Origin: Paenibacillus sp. Root52
Lineage (GTDB): Bacteria > Bacillota > Bacilli > Paenibacillales > Paenibacillaceae
Assembly: GCF_001426865.1 (NCBI RefSeq)
Contig: NZ_LMFO01000012.1
Location: 626,172-690,171, forward strand
DNA length: 64,000 bases
Reading direction: 5' to 3'
Positions 1-9,120 of this stretch are shown piece after piece; position 1 is the stretch's first letter, and each line of letters begins with the position of its first letter. The position numbers and the translations under genes are program-made. Below the pieces are notes generated by a model. The model did no database searches. It had not been told where the DNA came from and saw only the letters and a list, made by a program, of their open reading frames with translations.

Positions 1-521
1 AGGGCGGAATGGAGATTGCGGATACCGTGAAAGCGGTAGTTCAATCAGGTGTGCCTGTTCTGGGGCATATCGGTCTGACCCCTCAATCCGTTAATCAGAT
101 CGGTGGTTATCGTATTCAGGGTAAGGATGCGGCTGATGCGAAACGTCTCATGGACGAAGCTAAGGCGCTTGAAGCAGCGGGTGCGTTCGGGATTGTTTTG
201 GAATTGGTAACGGAAGAAGTGGCAAGAGCGATCTCAGAAGAACTTTCAATTCCTACGATTGGTATCGGAGCGGGACGTGGCTGTGATGGTCAGGTGTTGG
301 TATTCCATGATGTGGTGCAATACGCTTCACCTTATACGCCCAAACGTTTTGTCAAAACCTACGGGGATGTAGGAGAACTGATTCGTAACAGCATCAGTGC
401 ATACGTGAAGGAAGTCAAAGACCGTTCATTCCCAGCACAAGAGCATGTATTCACAGCAGCAGATGGCGTACTAGACCAATTATACGGACATCGCAAAGAA
501 AAGGTGGCGAACAACGGATGA
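1..521 (+). CDS. panB: 3-methyl-2-oxobutanoate hydroxymethyltransferase (C-terminal part)
   Basis: Ketopantoate hydroxymethyltransferase, the cytosolic enzyme that adds a hydroxymethyl group from methylene-THF to 2-oxoisovalerate in pantothenate synthesis. The reading frame is open from the left edge (first full codon at 3), so the N-terminal third lies outside the window. The visible part holds family motifs: GHIGLTPQSV, the GYRIQGK segment, LELVTEEVA and IPTIGIGAGRGCDGQVLV, all typical of the PanB (beta-alpha)8 barrel. The ATG at 9 is internal, not the start. It overlaps panC by 4 bases (ATGA), so panB, panC and panD are translationally coupled. Confidence 0.96.
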   Translation, partial: GGMEIADTVKAVVQSGVPVLGHIGLTPQSVNQIGGYRIQGKDAADAKRLMDEAKALEAAGAFGIVLELVTEEVARAISEELSIPTIGIGAGRGCDGQVLVFHDVVQYASPYTPKRFVKTYGDVGELIRNSISAYVKEVKDRSFPAQEHVFTAADGVLDQLYGHRKEKVANNG

Positions 522-1414
522 AAGTAATCCGCACAATAAGCGAAGTAAGACAGGAAATTAGCAGATTGCGCCAGAACAGTGGTTCGGGTGAAGCCACGGT
601 TGGTTTTGTGCCTACTATGGGTTATCTCCACGAGGGACATGCGAGCTTGATGCGAGCAGCCAAGGAGCAGAGCGATATCGTTGTACTTAGTATCTTTGTG
701 AATCCAATTCAGTTCGGACCAAACGAAGACTTTGATAGCTATCCTCGTGATGAAGCTAGGGATGTGGAGACAGCAAGGTTGCAGGGTGTGGATATTGTAT
801 TTATTCCCTCTGTGAGCGAGATGTATCCAGAACCTACGCAGACAACAGTGTCTGTTTCCCGATTAACGGATCGTTTGTGCGGAGCATCCCGCCCAGGGCA
901 CTTTGATGGGGTCACAACGGTGGTATCTAAGTTATTTAATATCGTGCAACCACAGCGTGCATTTTTTGGCATGAAAGATGCGCAGCAGGTGGCAGTTATT
1001 CAGCAGATGGTCAATGATTTGAACATGGCGGTGGAGATTGTACCTTGCCCAATTGTGCGTGAAAGCGACGGTTTGGCTCTAAGCTCAAGGAATGTCTATC
1101 TAAGTGGAGAACAGCGTGAGCAGGCACTCGTACTGTCACAGGCACTTCGATTAGCTCAAGAGACTATAGATACGAATCCCTCGGTAACTGCGGCGGACAT
1201 TCGCGAGATGTTACGTAAGGTGATTCAGGCGTCACCACTGGCAGTCATTGATTATGCCGAAATTCAAGCTTTTCCAAGCTTACAGCCTCTAGCTGATCAT
1301 GAAATGGTGTACGGACGCGAGGATGTATTAATTGCTCTTGCAGTTAAATTTGGAAAAACAAGATTGATTGATAATATTAAGTTGCACAAATCGGAGGTGC
1401 TGTCTCATGTTTAG
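518..1414 (+). CDS. panC: Pantothenate synthetase
   Basis: Condenses pantoate with beta-alanine at the cost of ATP to AMP, the last step of pantothenate synthesis. The 298 residues match the usual family length. Visible motifs are the N-terminal [15 protein letters not shown] with the HxGH nucleotide-binding signature, [18 protein letters not shown] for pantoate binding, [13 protein letters not shown], and the SSRNVYLS segment near residue 190. The start ATG overlaps the panB stop, and the 3' end overlaps panD by 8 bases, so all three are one operon. A cytosolic homodimer is expected from the family. Confidence 0.97.
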   Translation: MKVIRTISEVRQEISRLRQNSGSGEATVGFVPTMGYLHEGHASLMRAAKEQSDIVVLSIFVNPIQFGPNEDFDSYPRDEARDVETARLQGVDIVFIPSVSEMYPEPTQTTVSVSRLTDRLCGASRPGHFDGVTTVVSKLFNIVQPQRAFFGMKDAQQVAVIQQMVNDLNMAVEIVPCPIVRESDGLALSSRNVYLSGEQREQALVLSQALRLAQETIDTNPSVTAADIREMLRKVIQASPLAVIDYAEIQAFPSLQPLADHEMVYGREDVLIALAVKFGKTRLIDNIKLHKSEVLSHV

Positions 1415-1790
1415 AACACTGATGAAATCCAAAATTCACCGCGCTACCGTCACGGAAGCGAATTTGAACTATGTGGGTAGTATAACCATCGATGAAGATC
1501 TGATGGAAACATCCGACTTGATGGAAAATGAAAAGGTTCAAATTGTTAACAATAACAATGGAGCACGTCTCGAAACGTACGTGATTCCTGGCCCGCGTGG
1601 CAGCGGTGTGATCTGTCTTAATGGAGCGGCTGCTCGGTTGGTTCAACCTGGTGATACCGTAATTATTATTTCATATGCGATGATGTCTCAGGAGGAGGCT
1701 AATGCTCATAAACCAACCGTTGTCTTTGTAGACGAGCAGAATAAGCCTGTTCAAACCTTGAAACAAGAGATCCACGCAACAATTATGTAA
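1407..1790 (+). CDS. panD: Aspartate 1-decarboxylase
   Basis: Makes beta-alanine from aspartate for PanC. It is a pyruvoyl enzyme made as a pro-protein that cleaves itself before a serine. The cleavage site is visible as YVGSITID near residues 22-29, and conserved [10 protein letters not shown] and LNGAAARL segments follow. I place the start at ATG 1407 ([15 protein letters not shown], 127 residues) because it matches the family N-terminus and has a CGGAGG ribosome binding site at 1392-1396. An in-frame upstream start inside panC would add residues unlike the family. A hairpin with a T-run at 1827-1866 probably ends the operon. Confidence 0.97.
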   Translation: MFRTLMKSKIHRATVTEANLNYVGSITIDEDLMETSDLMENEKVQIVNNNNGARLETYVIPGPRGSGVICLNGAAARLVQPGDTVIIISYAMMSQEEANAHKPTVVFVDEQNKPVQTLKQEIHATIM

Positions 1791-1826
1791 TCGACTGGTA
1801 AGGGGAATGAAATCGGTGCATCAAGC

Positions 1827-1866
1827 AAAAAATGAGTACAGGTCACTGCACTAATTCATTTTTTCA
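1827..1866 (+). terminator. Probable terminator after panBCD
   Basis: AAAAAATGA at 1827-1835 pairs perfectly with TCATTTTTT at 1856-1864. The stem is A/T rich, so termination may be leaky into the TPR gene that starts 18 bases on. Confidence 0.5.
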
Positions 1867-1883
1867 AGGGTGGGGATGCATCG

Positions 1884-2516
1884 ATGTTCCAGCATGTTTT
1901 CGCAGAAATGAACGACATGTTAGATGAAATTATCAAGCGCTACCCTTCCGCTGAAGGCCTGAACAAACAGGAGTTGCTTCAAAAGTGGAATTTGCTCAAG
2001 CGGATGAGTGATGGCATGATTGATGAGTGGCTGATGTTTGAGGAGAAGATGAGTCAGGTACGTGAACAAGAGCTGGTCAAACCTGCGTCGCTTGAACCGG
2101 AGCAGGAGGCCGTTACGGCACTACCTGAAATTCATTTGGAGTGCTTTAGCCGCGGTCAAGGCTATTTCAAATTGCAGATGTACCCGCAAGCCATTACACA
2201 ATTCTCGCGGATTGTAGCCGACTATCCAGATAGTGCATTGACTCGTTATTATCTGGCGCTTGCTCATCTCAATTTGGAACAAAACACAGAGGCATTAGCA
2301 CACTTACATCGTATATTGCGACTTAACGGATCACCACGTCTAAAGGGGCTGGTCTGCAATGCCCTTGGATGTATTGAAGCCAAGCTTGCGAATCCACAAG
2401 GAGCATGTTCGTTGTTTGCACAGGCGCTTCAGCATGACCCAACGTTGACCGAACCACTGTATAATATGGAAGCTTGCAGGCAAAACAAAGGACAATTGCA
2501 ATTCGGAATTGGCTGA
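1884..2516 (+). CDS. TPR-repeat protein of unknown role
   Basis: A 210-residue soluble protein without signal peptide or membrane segment. Residues about 90-200 form tandem tetratricopeptide-like helices: FSRGQGYFKLQMYPQAITQF, then a repeat starting near TRYYLALAHLNLEQ, then KGLVCNALGCIEAKLANPQG. The N-terminal 80 residues are mostly helical and charged. TPRs mediate protein-protein contacts; nothing here names a partner. The start ATG has a GGTGGGG ribosome binding site at 1869-1875. It sits between panBCD and dinG, both of which have their own stop signals, so it is probably monocistronic. Function unknown. Confidence 0.8.
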   Translation: MFQHVFAEMNDMLDEIIKRYPSAEGLNKQELLQKWNLLKRMSDGMIDEWLMFEEKMSQVREQELVKPASLEPEQEAVTALPEIHLECFSRGQGYFKLQMYPQAITQFSRIVADYPDSALTRYYLALAHLNLEQNTEALAHLHRILRLNGSPRLKGLVCNALGCIEAKLANPQGACSLFAQALQHDPTLTEPLYNMEACRQNKGQLQFGIG

Positions 2517-2552
2517 CTGCATTGGGATAAAAAATGGAGTAGCCAGCATGAA

Positions 2553-2600
2553 GACGGTGTTTCTTCCTCAGGGATTACGGAGGAGGCACCGCCTTTTTTT
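2553..2600 (+). terminator. Intrinsic terminator after the TPR gene
   Basis: GACGGTG and TTCCTC (5' arm) pair with GAGGAG and CACCGCC (3' arm), followed by TTTTTTT at 2594-2600. Confidence 0.75.
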
Positions 2601-2675
2601 GTCAGTTAATTTTCAAACGTCCTTTTTTTTGCTATGCTGTAACATAGACTGGAATGGAAGGGATCGTACATTGCA

Positions 2676-5540
2676 ATGAAATTTGCCGTATTGGATTTCG
2701 AAACAACCGGCACGCAGTCCGACGGTGAAATTATACAGGCCGGACTTGCCATCATAGATCATGACTACAGCATATCTCAAATATATAGTTCTTATGTGAA
2801 TCCGGGCGTACCGATTCCACCGTTTATTACGGGGTTAACCGGTATTACCGAAGAAGATGTTGCGGACGCTCCTTCATTAGAAGAGATGATGATGGAGATG
2901 GTTCCACTGTTGAACGATGTCGTTCTGGTTGGTCATAACGTCGCATTTGATTTTCATTTTCTTCAAAATGCGTTAGACCGTTGTGGATATTTGCCATTCA
3001 CAGGACGAATTTTGGATACCATTGATTTTCTCAAAATCTCATTTCCTTCACTTAGCTCCTACCAGTTAGGATATGTATCGACTGAATTCGGATTTCAGCA
3101 TGACCGTCCGCATCAGGCGGATAGCGACGCGTTAGCTACCGCGCATGTACTGCTGAAGTGCTTGGATGAGCTACGGGAATTGCCACTTATTACGATTCAG
3201 CGTTTGTCTGACTTGTTTGCACCAGAGGATAGCGATTTCGGTTGGTACCTCGATGGTATGCGAAGTGAGAAGGAAGCTGAACCTATTCAGGATCTGGATG
3301 GACACACCTATTATCGCCAATTAGCGCTTAATGTGAGTGATTGGATGGACATTGGTGCTCCACGCAATGAGCTGGAGGGTAATCCGCTGGATGGTGTCAG
3401 TTTTGAGCAATTCATGGATCAGGTTCGAAGCAATCTCAGAGATACCCTGGATCACTACGAGGAACGGGAAGCACAGACTTTAATGTTCGGCAGTGTGAGA
3501 CAGGCTCTGGATGAAGAGAAGCACTTGCTTATTGAAGCAGGTACGGGGACAGGTAAGTCTCTGGGGTATCTGCTACCAGCCATTTATGAAAGTGTGAAGC
3601 AAGAACAGAAAGTGATGGTGAGCACTCACACCATTAATCTGCAGGAGCAGCTTAGAGAACGGGATATACCGATGCTTACTGAAGTTGTACCGTTTCCGTT
3701 TAAAGCTGCTGTATTCAAAGGTCGGGGTCATTATTTGTGCCTTCGCAAATTCGAACATAAAATCAACAAACGTGAATTTGCTACACCCAAAGAGGACTAT
3801 TTCACAGCAGCACAGATGATTGTTTGGCTTGCTCAGACAGAAACAGGGGACGACGAAGAACTGAACCTGAGCGCGCGTGGTGGGGACTTCTGGGAGACGG
3901 TGCAGAGCGAGTCCGAATCCTGCCTGGGGCGATCTTGTCCATGGTTCCGTAAATGTTTCTATCACCGGGCGAAGCATGAAGCAGGCTTATCAGATATCGT
4001 AATTACGAATCATTCCAAATTATTTACCGATGTGAAAGCAAGTCATCAGCTTCTTCCTGCATATGAGAGTCTTGTTATAGATGAGGCTCATCACCTAGAG
4101 GACGTAGCAGGCAAACATTTAGGCTTGCATATGAAATATTTCACGATGGTTCATACGCTTACACGTCTGTTTAAAGATAGCCGTAACGGTCAGTTGCCTA
4201 TGCTTCGCTCCCAGCTATCAAGCCATGAAAAATCAGTACAATGGGGTTCAGCTATTGATCAGATGTTCCCACTTGCTGTTGAAGTCAAGGACATGTGGGA
4301 CAGATTGAGTGAATCTTTATTTAATCTTCTTCCTGAGCGTAGTGATGCTTCTCCAGGAGAAACAGGTCAATTCTCTCTTCGATTGAAGCCGTCGCAGAAG
4401 CCTGATAAGTGGCAGGCGCTTCAAGAGGATGAGAATCAAATATACGTAACGTTAGGTGACTTGATTCGTAAGGGTGATAAGCTGTTACTTGAGATCAAGG
4501 AAGAGCAAGATGACTATCAATCTGATAGCTTGATTACGGATATTACAGGCCTTCTGAAGGATCTTGCCCTACTCAAAGAGAATCTACGTTTCTTCATGCG
4601 TATGGATGATGTCAATACGGTTTATTGGATGGAAGCAAGTGGACAGTTCCGAAGTAAATCGCTTCAGCTCTATGCGGTTCCTGTAGATGTCAGCGTACAA
4701 CTGAAGGAATTGTTCTTCGACAAAAAGAAAAGCGTTGTTCTGACTTCAGCTACACTTTCTGTAGATAAGTCATTCCAATTTATGATTGAGCAACTAGGAT
4801 TGCAGGAAGCAGCAGACCATAACCGTCTGCTTACATCCTTGCTACCGTCTCCATTCCGTTATCGGGATCAGGCCTTGCTTGTTATTCCACGTGATTTCCC
4901 AAGTTTAAAAGGCAGCGTAGGGGATGCGCACTTTGTTGATATGTTGGTGCATTCATTAGCCGAAACGGCCATTGCGACGCGTGGACGAATGATGGTGCTC
5001 TTCACGTCGTATCGGATGCTGAGACAAGTGTATGAACCTCTTAAGGAAGCCTTGGCGGGTAACGATATCTCGCTGCTCGGTCAAGGGGTGGATAGTGGTA
5101 GCCGTTCGAAACTCACACGCCGCTTCCAAGATGCCAAGGCAACAGTACTTTTGGGTACAAGCAGCTTCTGGGAAGGTGTAGACATTCCAGGGGAAGCACT
5201 CACCTGTCTGGCAATTGTTCGATTGCCATTCCAGCCCCCTAATCATCCATTATTGGAAGCGAAAAGCGAGCTGTTGCAACAACAGAAGAAAAATCCATTT
5301 ATGAAGCTATCTGTGCCACAAGCTGTTATTCGTTTCAAGCAGGGCTTCGGAAGACTTGTACGGACAGCGAAGGACAGAGGCATCGTCATTGTATACGATA
5401 CACGGGTCATTGAAGCATATTACGGTAAGTATTTCTTATATTCGTTACCAGGTCCCAAAATGGAGCATATGCTAACCGAACAGATGGTTCCACGTATTCG
5501 TGAGTGGTTAGACCAGCCTACTGATGAGGCTTCGGAATAG
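2676..5540 (+). CDS. dinG: ATP-dependent helicase DinG with N-terminal 3'-5' exonuclease domain
   Basis: A 954-residue XPD-like superfamily 2 helicase joined to a DnaQ-type exonuclease. Exonuclease motifs are DFETTG (about residue 7), HNVAFDF (about 88) and HQADSDA (about 146). Helicase motifs are Walker A GTGTGKS (about 288), the DEAH box VIDEAHH (about 466), motif VLTSATLSVDKS and QGFGRLVRT near the end. Four cysteines between Walker A and DEAH, at about 355, 416, 421 and 427, have the C-x60-C-x4-C-x5-C spacing expected of the Fe-S domain known from E. coli DinG. As I recall, some Firmicute DinG proteins with the exonuclease fusion lack this cluster. Likely role: DNA repair or R-loop and forked-substrate processing. 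Follows panBCD as in Bacillus. Confidence 0.95.
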   Translation: MKFAVLDFETTGTQSDGEIIQAGLAIIDHDYSISQIYSSYVNPGVPIPPFITGLTGITEEDVADAPSLEEMMMEMVPLLNDVVLVGHNVAFDFHFLQNALDRCGYLPFTGRILDTIDFLKISFPSLSSYQLGYVSTEFGFQHDRPHQADSDALATAHVLLKCLDELRELPLITIQRLSDLFAPEDSDFGWYLDGMRSEKEAEPIQDLDGHTYYRQLALNVSDWMDIGAPRNELEGNPLDGVSFEQFMDQVRSNLRDTLDHYEEREAQTLMFGSVRQALDEEKHLLIEAGTGTGKSLGYLLPAIYESVKQEQKVMVSTHTINLQEQLRERDIPMLTEVVPFPFKAAVFKGRGHYLCLRKFEHKINKREFATPKEDYFTAAQMIVWLAQTETGDDEELNLSARGGDFWETVQSESESCLGRSCPWFRKCFYHRAKHEAGLSDIVITNHSKLFTDVKASHQLLPAYESLVIDEAHHLEDVAGKHLGLHMKYFTMVHTLTRLFKDSRNGQLPMLRSQLSSHEKSVQWGSAIDQMFPLAVEVKDMWDRLSESLFNLLPERSDASPGETGQFSLRLKPSQKPDKWQALQEDENQIYVTLGDLIRKGDKLLLEIKEEQDDYQSDSLITDITGLLKDLALLKENLRFFMRMDDVNTVYWMEASGQFRSKSLQLYAVPVDVSVQLKELFFDKKKSVVLTSATLSVDKSFQFMIEQLGLQEAADHNRLLTSLLPSPFRYRDQALLVIPRDFPSLKGSVGDAHFVDMLVHSLAETAIATRGRMMVLFTSYRMLRQVYEPLKEALAGNDISLLGQGVDSGSRSKLTRRFQDAKATVLLGTSSFWEGVDIPGEALTCLAIVRLPFQPPNHPLLEAKSELLQQQKKNPFMKLSVPQAVIRFKQGFGRLVRTAKDRGIVIVYDTRVIEAYYGKYFLYSLPGPKMEHMLTEQMVPRIREWLDQPTDEASE

Positions 5541-5642
5541 GCTATACGCGCAAGCGTTGCACCATGATCGCAATTAGTTGTAAAATTTATAAGATTCAAT
5601 AATTGAGGAATAAAGATTACTGCTATCATAATGTATATCAAA

Positions 5643-5694
5643 GAGGCATCCTGTCCACGTAAACCGTAATTTTGTATGGCATGCAGGGTGCCTC
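5643..5694 (+). terminator. Possible terminator or stem-loop between dinG and rex
   Basis: GAGGCATCCTG at 5643-5653 pairs with CAGGGTGCCTC at 5684-5694 (one mismatch) around a 30-base loop, followed by an A/T-rich tail without a clean T-run. Confidence 0.45.
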
Positions 5695-5741
5695 CTATTT
5701 AATCTATCTACAGGGTCACATTGGTAAAGGGGAGTAAACGA

Positions 5742-6395
5742 ATGAAATCAGATAAAATATCAGAAGCTGTCGTGCGGCGTTTGCCAGTTTACTTGCGTTA
5801 TTTGAGTGAATTGAGTCAACGTGAGGTTACTACGGTTTCTTCTCAAGAACTAGGACTACGCTTGGATCTTAATCCAGCTCAGATCCGAAAGGATCTAGCC
5901 TATTTTGGTGATTTTGGTCGCAAAGGCATTGGCTATGACGTTTCCTACTTGATCGAAAAGATTCGCCACATTCTGAAGATTGATCAGCAAATCAACGTAG
6001 CATTGGTTGGTGCGGGTAATCTTGGACACGCCTTGTCTAATTACAATGCATACTTGAAAGACAACATGAAAATTGTTGCCGTGTTTGATGCCTATGGTCC
6101 CAAGATTGGCACTCAGATTAATAGCTTGAAAGTTCAACCAATGAATGAATTATCAGAGTCTGTCCAAAAGGATAATATTCGTATCGGCATAATTACAGTT
6201 CCAGATACAGAAGCTCAGAATGTAGCTGATCAACTGGTCGAGTCGGGTATTGAGGCTATACTTAATTTTGCACCAACGATCTTGAAAACGCCGCCGCATA
6301 TTCGCATTCACCATGCTGACTTTACGACGGATCTACTCAGCCTTGCTTATTACCTGGAGAATGGAAAGGACGACGAGGAAGATGACGACAAATAA
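5742..6395 (+). CDS. rex: Redox-sensing transcriptional repressor Rex
   Basis: Homodimeric repressor that senses the NADH/NAD+ ratio and controls fermentative and respiratory genes. The N-terminal winged helix carries ISEAVVRRLPVYLRYL and LNPAQIRKDLAYFGDFGRKG, typical of Rex. The Rossmann domain begins at VALVGAGNLGHAL, and the C-terminal swapped helix ends in an acidic tail (GKDDEEDDDK). I chose ATG 5742 (217 residues), preceded by AAAGGGGAG; the in-frame TTG at 5721 lies upstream of that ribosome binding site. The 3' end overlaps the deaminase gene by 14 bases. Fermentation-type genes (hbd, ackA) lie 4-5 kb on, but I found no clear Rex operator near them. Confidence 0.96.
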   Translation: MKSDKISEAVVRRLPVYLRYLSELSQREVTTVSSQELGLRLDLNPAQIRKDLAYFGDFGRKGIGYDVSYLIEKIRHILKIDQQINVALVGAGNLGHALSNYNAYLKDNMKIVAVFDAYGPKIGTQINSLKVQPMNELSESVQKDNIRIGIITVPDTEAQNVADQLVESGIEAILNFAPTILKTPPHIRIHHADFTTDLLSLAYYLENGKDDEEDDDK

Positions 6396-7686
6396 ATGGG
6401 TTATTCATAACGGCAAATTTGCTGTAAATAGTGGTTTGGACTGGAAAGTGGTTCAAGGTTATATGGTTGTGGAAAATGATAAGATTGTGCATATTGGTGA
6501 GACGCTGCCGGAAGGGGACGAGAGCCTGCCTAAAGTGGATGGGAAAGGACTTCTTTTCCTACCGGGTCTGATCAATACGCATGGTCATGCAGCGATGTCA
6601 CTACTAAGAGGACATGGAGATGATCTAGCGCTGCAGGTATGGTTACAGGAAAAAATGTGGCCAATGGAAGCCAAAATGACAGCTGAAGATGTGTACTGGG
6701 GATCATCCCTATCCGTGTTAGAAATGCTAAAAGGCGGAACTACAGCTTTCCTCGATATGTATGATCATATGGATCAAGTGGCTAAAGTGGTAGAACAATC
6801 CGGTATTCGTGCTTCCCTTGCTCGCGGAGTTATTGGTCTGTGTTCAGAAGAAGAGCAGATGCGTAAGTTGGAAGAATCGGCTGCATTTGCCCGTGAGTGG
6901 CATGGACAAGCGGATGGCCGCATCACAACGGTTATCTCACCGCACGCTCCATACACATGTCCGCCGGATTACATAGAGAAGCTTGTACAAGTTGCACACG
7001 ACTTGAATCTGCCTCTGCATACACACATGTCAGAAACGATCCGAGAAGTGGAGCAAAATGTGACTGATTATGGACTTCGTCCTGTTGCTCATCTGGAGAA
7101 ACTGGGATTCTTCTCCCGTCCTTCTCTTGTTGCTCATGCGGTACACCTGAATGACGAAGAAATTGAAATTTTGGCTCGAAATCATGTTGCAGTTTCCCAT
7201 AATCCGGGTAGTAACTTGAAGCTTGCTTCAGGTGTCGCTCGTGTACCGGATCTTCTGAAAGCTGGTGTGATGGTATCCTTGGGAACCGATGGCCCTGCAA
7301 GCAACAACAACCTGGATATGTTTGAAGAGATAAGACTGGCAGCTCTGATTCATAAAGGAGTATCGGGTGATCCAACGGCTGTACCAGCTGGAGAAGCTCT
7401 TCTGTTAGGAACGGCTTATGGCGCCAAATCTATTTTCTTAGATGATACAGGGTTATTAGAAGTGGGGATGAAGGCAGATTTTATCGCCCTTAACATTGAA
7501 CAAGCTCATTTCTATCCGCATACGGATCTAATCTCACATACCATCTATTCGGCTTCAGCGAAAGACGTGGAGCATGTATGGGTGGATGGTAAACAAGTGA
7601 TTAAACACGGCGAATGTCTCACGATGGACGAAGAGCGCATCTTGCGTGAGTCTCAATCGGCATTTGATGGTTTGCTTGCCCGTTAA
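6382..7686 (+). CDS. mtaD: 5-methylthioadenosine/S-adenosylhomocysteine deaminase (amidohydrolase)
   Basis: Zinc-dependent amidohydrolase of the TrzN/MtaD group, expected to deaminate methylthioadenosine or S-adenosylhomocysteine to the inosine forms in the cytosol. Metal-binding motifs are present: NTHGHAAMSLLRG (HxH), SPHAPYTCPP, LHTHMSET, VAHAVHLND and GTDGPASNNNLDMF, which includes the conserved Asp. About 434 residues from ATG 6382, where GGAAAGGA and GAGGA lie just upstream inside rex; an ATG at 6361 is an alternative. Overlap with rex suggests co-transcription. It links to the methionine-salvage genes at 17.5-25.2 kb. The exact substrate cannot be fixed from sequence, since the family also includes other nucleoside and guanine deaminases. 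Confidence 0.85.
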   Translation: MTTNKWVIHNGKFAVNSGLDWKVVQGYMVVENDKIVHIGETLPEGDESLPKVDGKGLLFLPGLINTHGHAAMSLLRGHGDDLALQVWLQEKMWPMEAKMTAEDVYWGSSLSVLEMLKGGTTAFLDMYDHMDQVAKVVEQSGIRASLARGVIGLCSEEEQMRKLEESAAFAREWHGQADGRITTVISPHAPYTCPPDYIEKLVQVAHDLNLPLHTHMSETIREVEQNVTDYGLRPVAHLEKLGFFSRPSLVAHAVHLNDEEIEILARNHVAVSHNPGSNLKLASGVARVPDLLKAGVMVSLGTDGPASNNNLDMFEEIRLAALIHKGVSGDPTAVPAGEALLLGTAYGAKSIFLDDTGLLEVGMKADFIALNIEQAHFYPHTDLISHTIYSASAKDVEHVWVDGKQVIKHGECLTMDEERILRESQSAFDGLLAR

Positions 7687-7721
7687 TCATGCAGCGTTTT
7701 AGAGGAAAGGAAGTTCGGCTT

Positions 7722-8249
7722 TTGAAGAGAAAAAAGAAGTGGATCTGGATATCGTTGCTGGTTCTAGTTCTGCTCCTGTTTGGACTTCAACGTTATTATG
7801 TCTATGTCACTCAGGATCAGCGCAATGAAGAAGCTATGGCTATTGAAGCTGCACAGCAGCAAGACATTACGTTCACTCAAGATATTCGTAAGTATGTCTG
7901 GGGCGGTAAAGAGGGCGCAGACAACATTTATTGGACCTTTCTAGGTAAAAATAAGGACAAGCAGGATGTTCTCGTATGGGTGAAGTTCGACAATACAAAC
8001 AAGCCGGTAACAGGCTCTAATGTAGTGCACAGTGAACTGGTTCAGAATGGCATGTCTGAAACTCAGATTCGCAATCGATTTAGCTCAGAGGTACCGGGTG
8101 GAGAAATAAAGCGTATTATGCCTGGTGTCGTGAACGGAATCTATGTATGGCAAGTGTATTATAATGATGATACCCACAATTATTATCGTTTCTATCGATT
8201 TAGCAATGGGGAACAGGTAGATTTGGTCTACACTTTACCCAATAGCTAG
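7722..8249 (+). CDS. tseB: TseB/YpmB-like cell-wall elongation regulator
   Basis: Small membrane-anchored protein: a basic start (KRKKKW), one membrane segment (residues 6-24, WISLLVLVLLLFG) and an outside domain of about 145 residues rich in Trp and Tyr (YVWGGKEGADNIYWTFLG, then GVVNGIYVWQVYYNDD). This fits the DUF5590/PepSY-like YpmB family; B. subtilis TseB affects the class A/B PBP-driven elongation machinery. Position downstream of dinG and upstream of asnS matches B. subtilis ypmB. I favour the TTG start at 7722 because AGGAAAGGAAG lies 9-11 bases before it; an in-frame ATG at 7689 precedes that ribosome binding site. A strong terminator follows. Confidence 0.8.
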   Translation: MKRKKKWIWISLLVLVLLLFGLQRYYVYVTQDQRNEEAMAIEAAQQQDITFTQDIRKYVWGGKEGADNIYWTFLGKNKDKQDVLVWVKFDNTNKPVTGSNVVHSELVQNGMSETQIRNRFSSEVPGGEIKRIMPGVVNGIYVWQVYYNDDTHNYYRFYRFSNGEQVDLVYTLPNS

Positions 8250-8592
8250 CCTACGCTACAGTTGAACAACATTACATTTTACTAAAACTATAATGAAGTC
8301 TAACTTGTTTAGTACCATAAAACACCAAAGTACCGGCAGATGATAGCAGACTGCACGGTTCTTTGGTGTTTTTGTCATTCTATTGGATTTGAATAGTTAA
8401 AATTAATAATTTATTCATATTTTAGCCTTCGAAATTGTATATACGATGTGATATACTCAGATATGTATTCAACATTACATGATGAATAAACAAAACAAAT
8501 AAATCCTGTTAATTACGACACAGGACTTTGGTTGCAAATTTTATTAACGCCTACAGGCTAAAGTATAGGCCAAATTTGGGAGGGAAACTCAT
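8250..8592 (+). other. Non-coding stretch between tseB and the FtsH-like unit
   Basis: Holds the tseB terminator (8321-8373) and then about 220 A/T-rich bases. A short hairpin (CCTGT ... ACAGG, about 8505-8524) lies ahead of the GGGAGGGAA ribosome binding site at 8578-8586. I find no clear promoter hexamers with proper spacing and no riboswitch signature. Confidence 0.6.
8321..8373 (+). terminator. Intrinsic terminator after tseB
   Basis: AACACCAAAG...ACCG pairs with CGGTTCTTTGGTGTT, followed by TTTTTG. Confidence 0.88.
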
Positions 8593-9120
8593 TTGAAGCT
8601 AAAAGTATTACCGATTGCTTTAACTGTCGTCATTTCTGCCGTCCTGTTGTTTGGAGGTTGGTTTGTGTATCGCCAAGTGGCCATGCAGAATCCAATCGAA
8701 AAAATGATTACCCAGTATGATGGAGTCAATGATGTTCATTTAACTATTAACCGCAATAGCGTACAAATGAAACTTGATCTTGAGCCAGACGTTGATTTGG
8801 GGAGATTAGTTCAATATATTCACAAAGAAGGACAGACCCTTATTGGCAATCGTACTCTTAAACTTGACGTCATTGATCACTCCAACGAGGCATTAGAAAA
8901 TTGGTGGGGTGATGCGATGTTCACCGTAGCTCAAGCGATGGAAAACAAACAATATACCGAGATCACACCAACGCTGTCTAAGATGGCTACCAATGGAATT
9001 AAAGTAAATACCGCTATGGATGATAACAACGTGTACGTTAGTCTACGAGATGGAGACGCAAGCAAGTTTATTATTCTACCACGTGTGCCAGGACAGATAG
9101 GAGTGTGGCCAAATGCCTAA
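8593..9120 (+). CDS. Membrane-anchored protein of unknown role, partner of the FtsH-like protease
   Basis: A 175-residue protein starting at TTG 8593 behind GGGAGGGAA. One N-terminal membrane segment (about residues 5-25, LPIALTVVISAVLLFGGWFVY) is followed by a soluble domain of about 150 residues expected outside the cell. The soluble part alternates short beta-like stretches (VNDVHLTINRNSVQMKLDL, GIKVNTAMDDNNVYVSL) with an amphipathic middle. I do not recognise a named family. The gene overlaps the FtsH-like gene by 8 bases. Since that protease lacks the normal FtsH outer domain, this protein may supply it or act as an adaptor; this is inference. Confidence 0.78.
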   Translation: MKLKVLPIALTVVISAVLLFGGWFVYRQVAMQNPIEKMITQYDGVNDVHLTINRNSVQMKLDLEPDVDLGRLVQYIHKEGQTLIGNRTLKLDVIDHSNEALENWWGDAMFTVAQAMENKQYTEITPTLSKMATNGIKVNTAMDDNNVYVSLRDGDASKFIILPRVPGQIGVWPNA

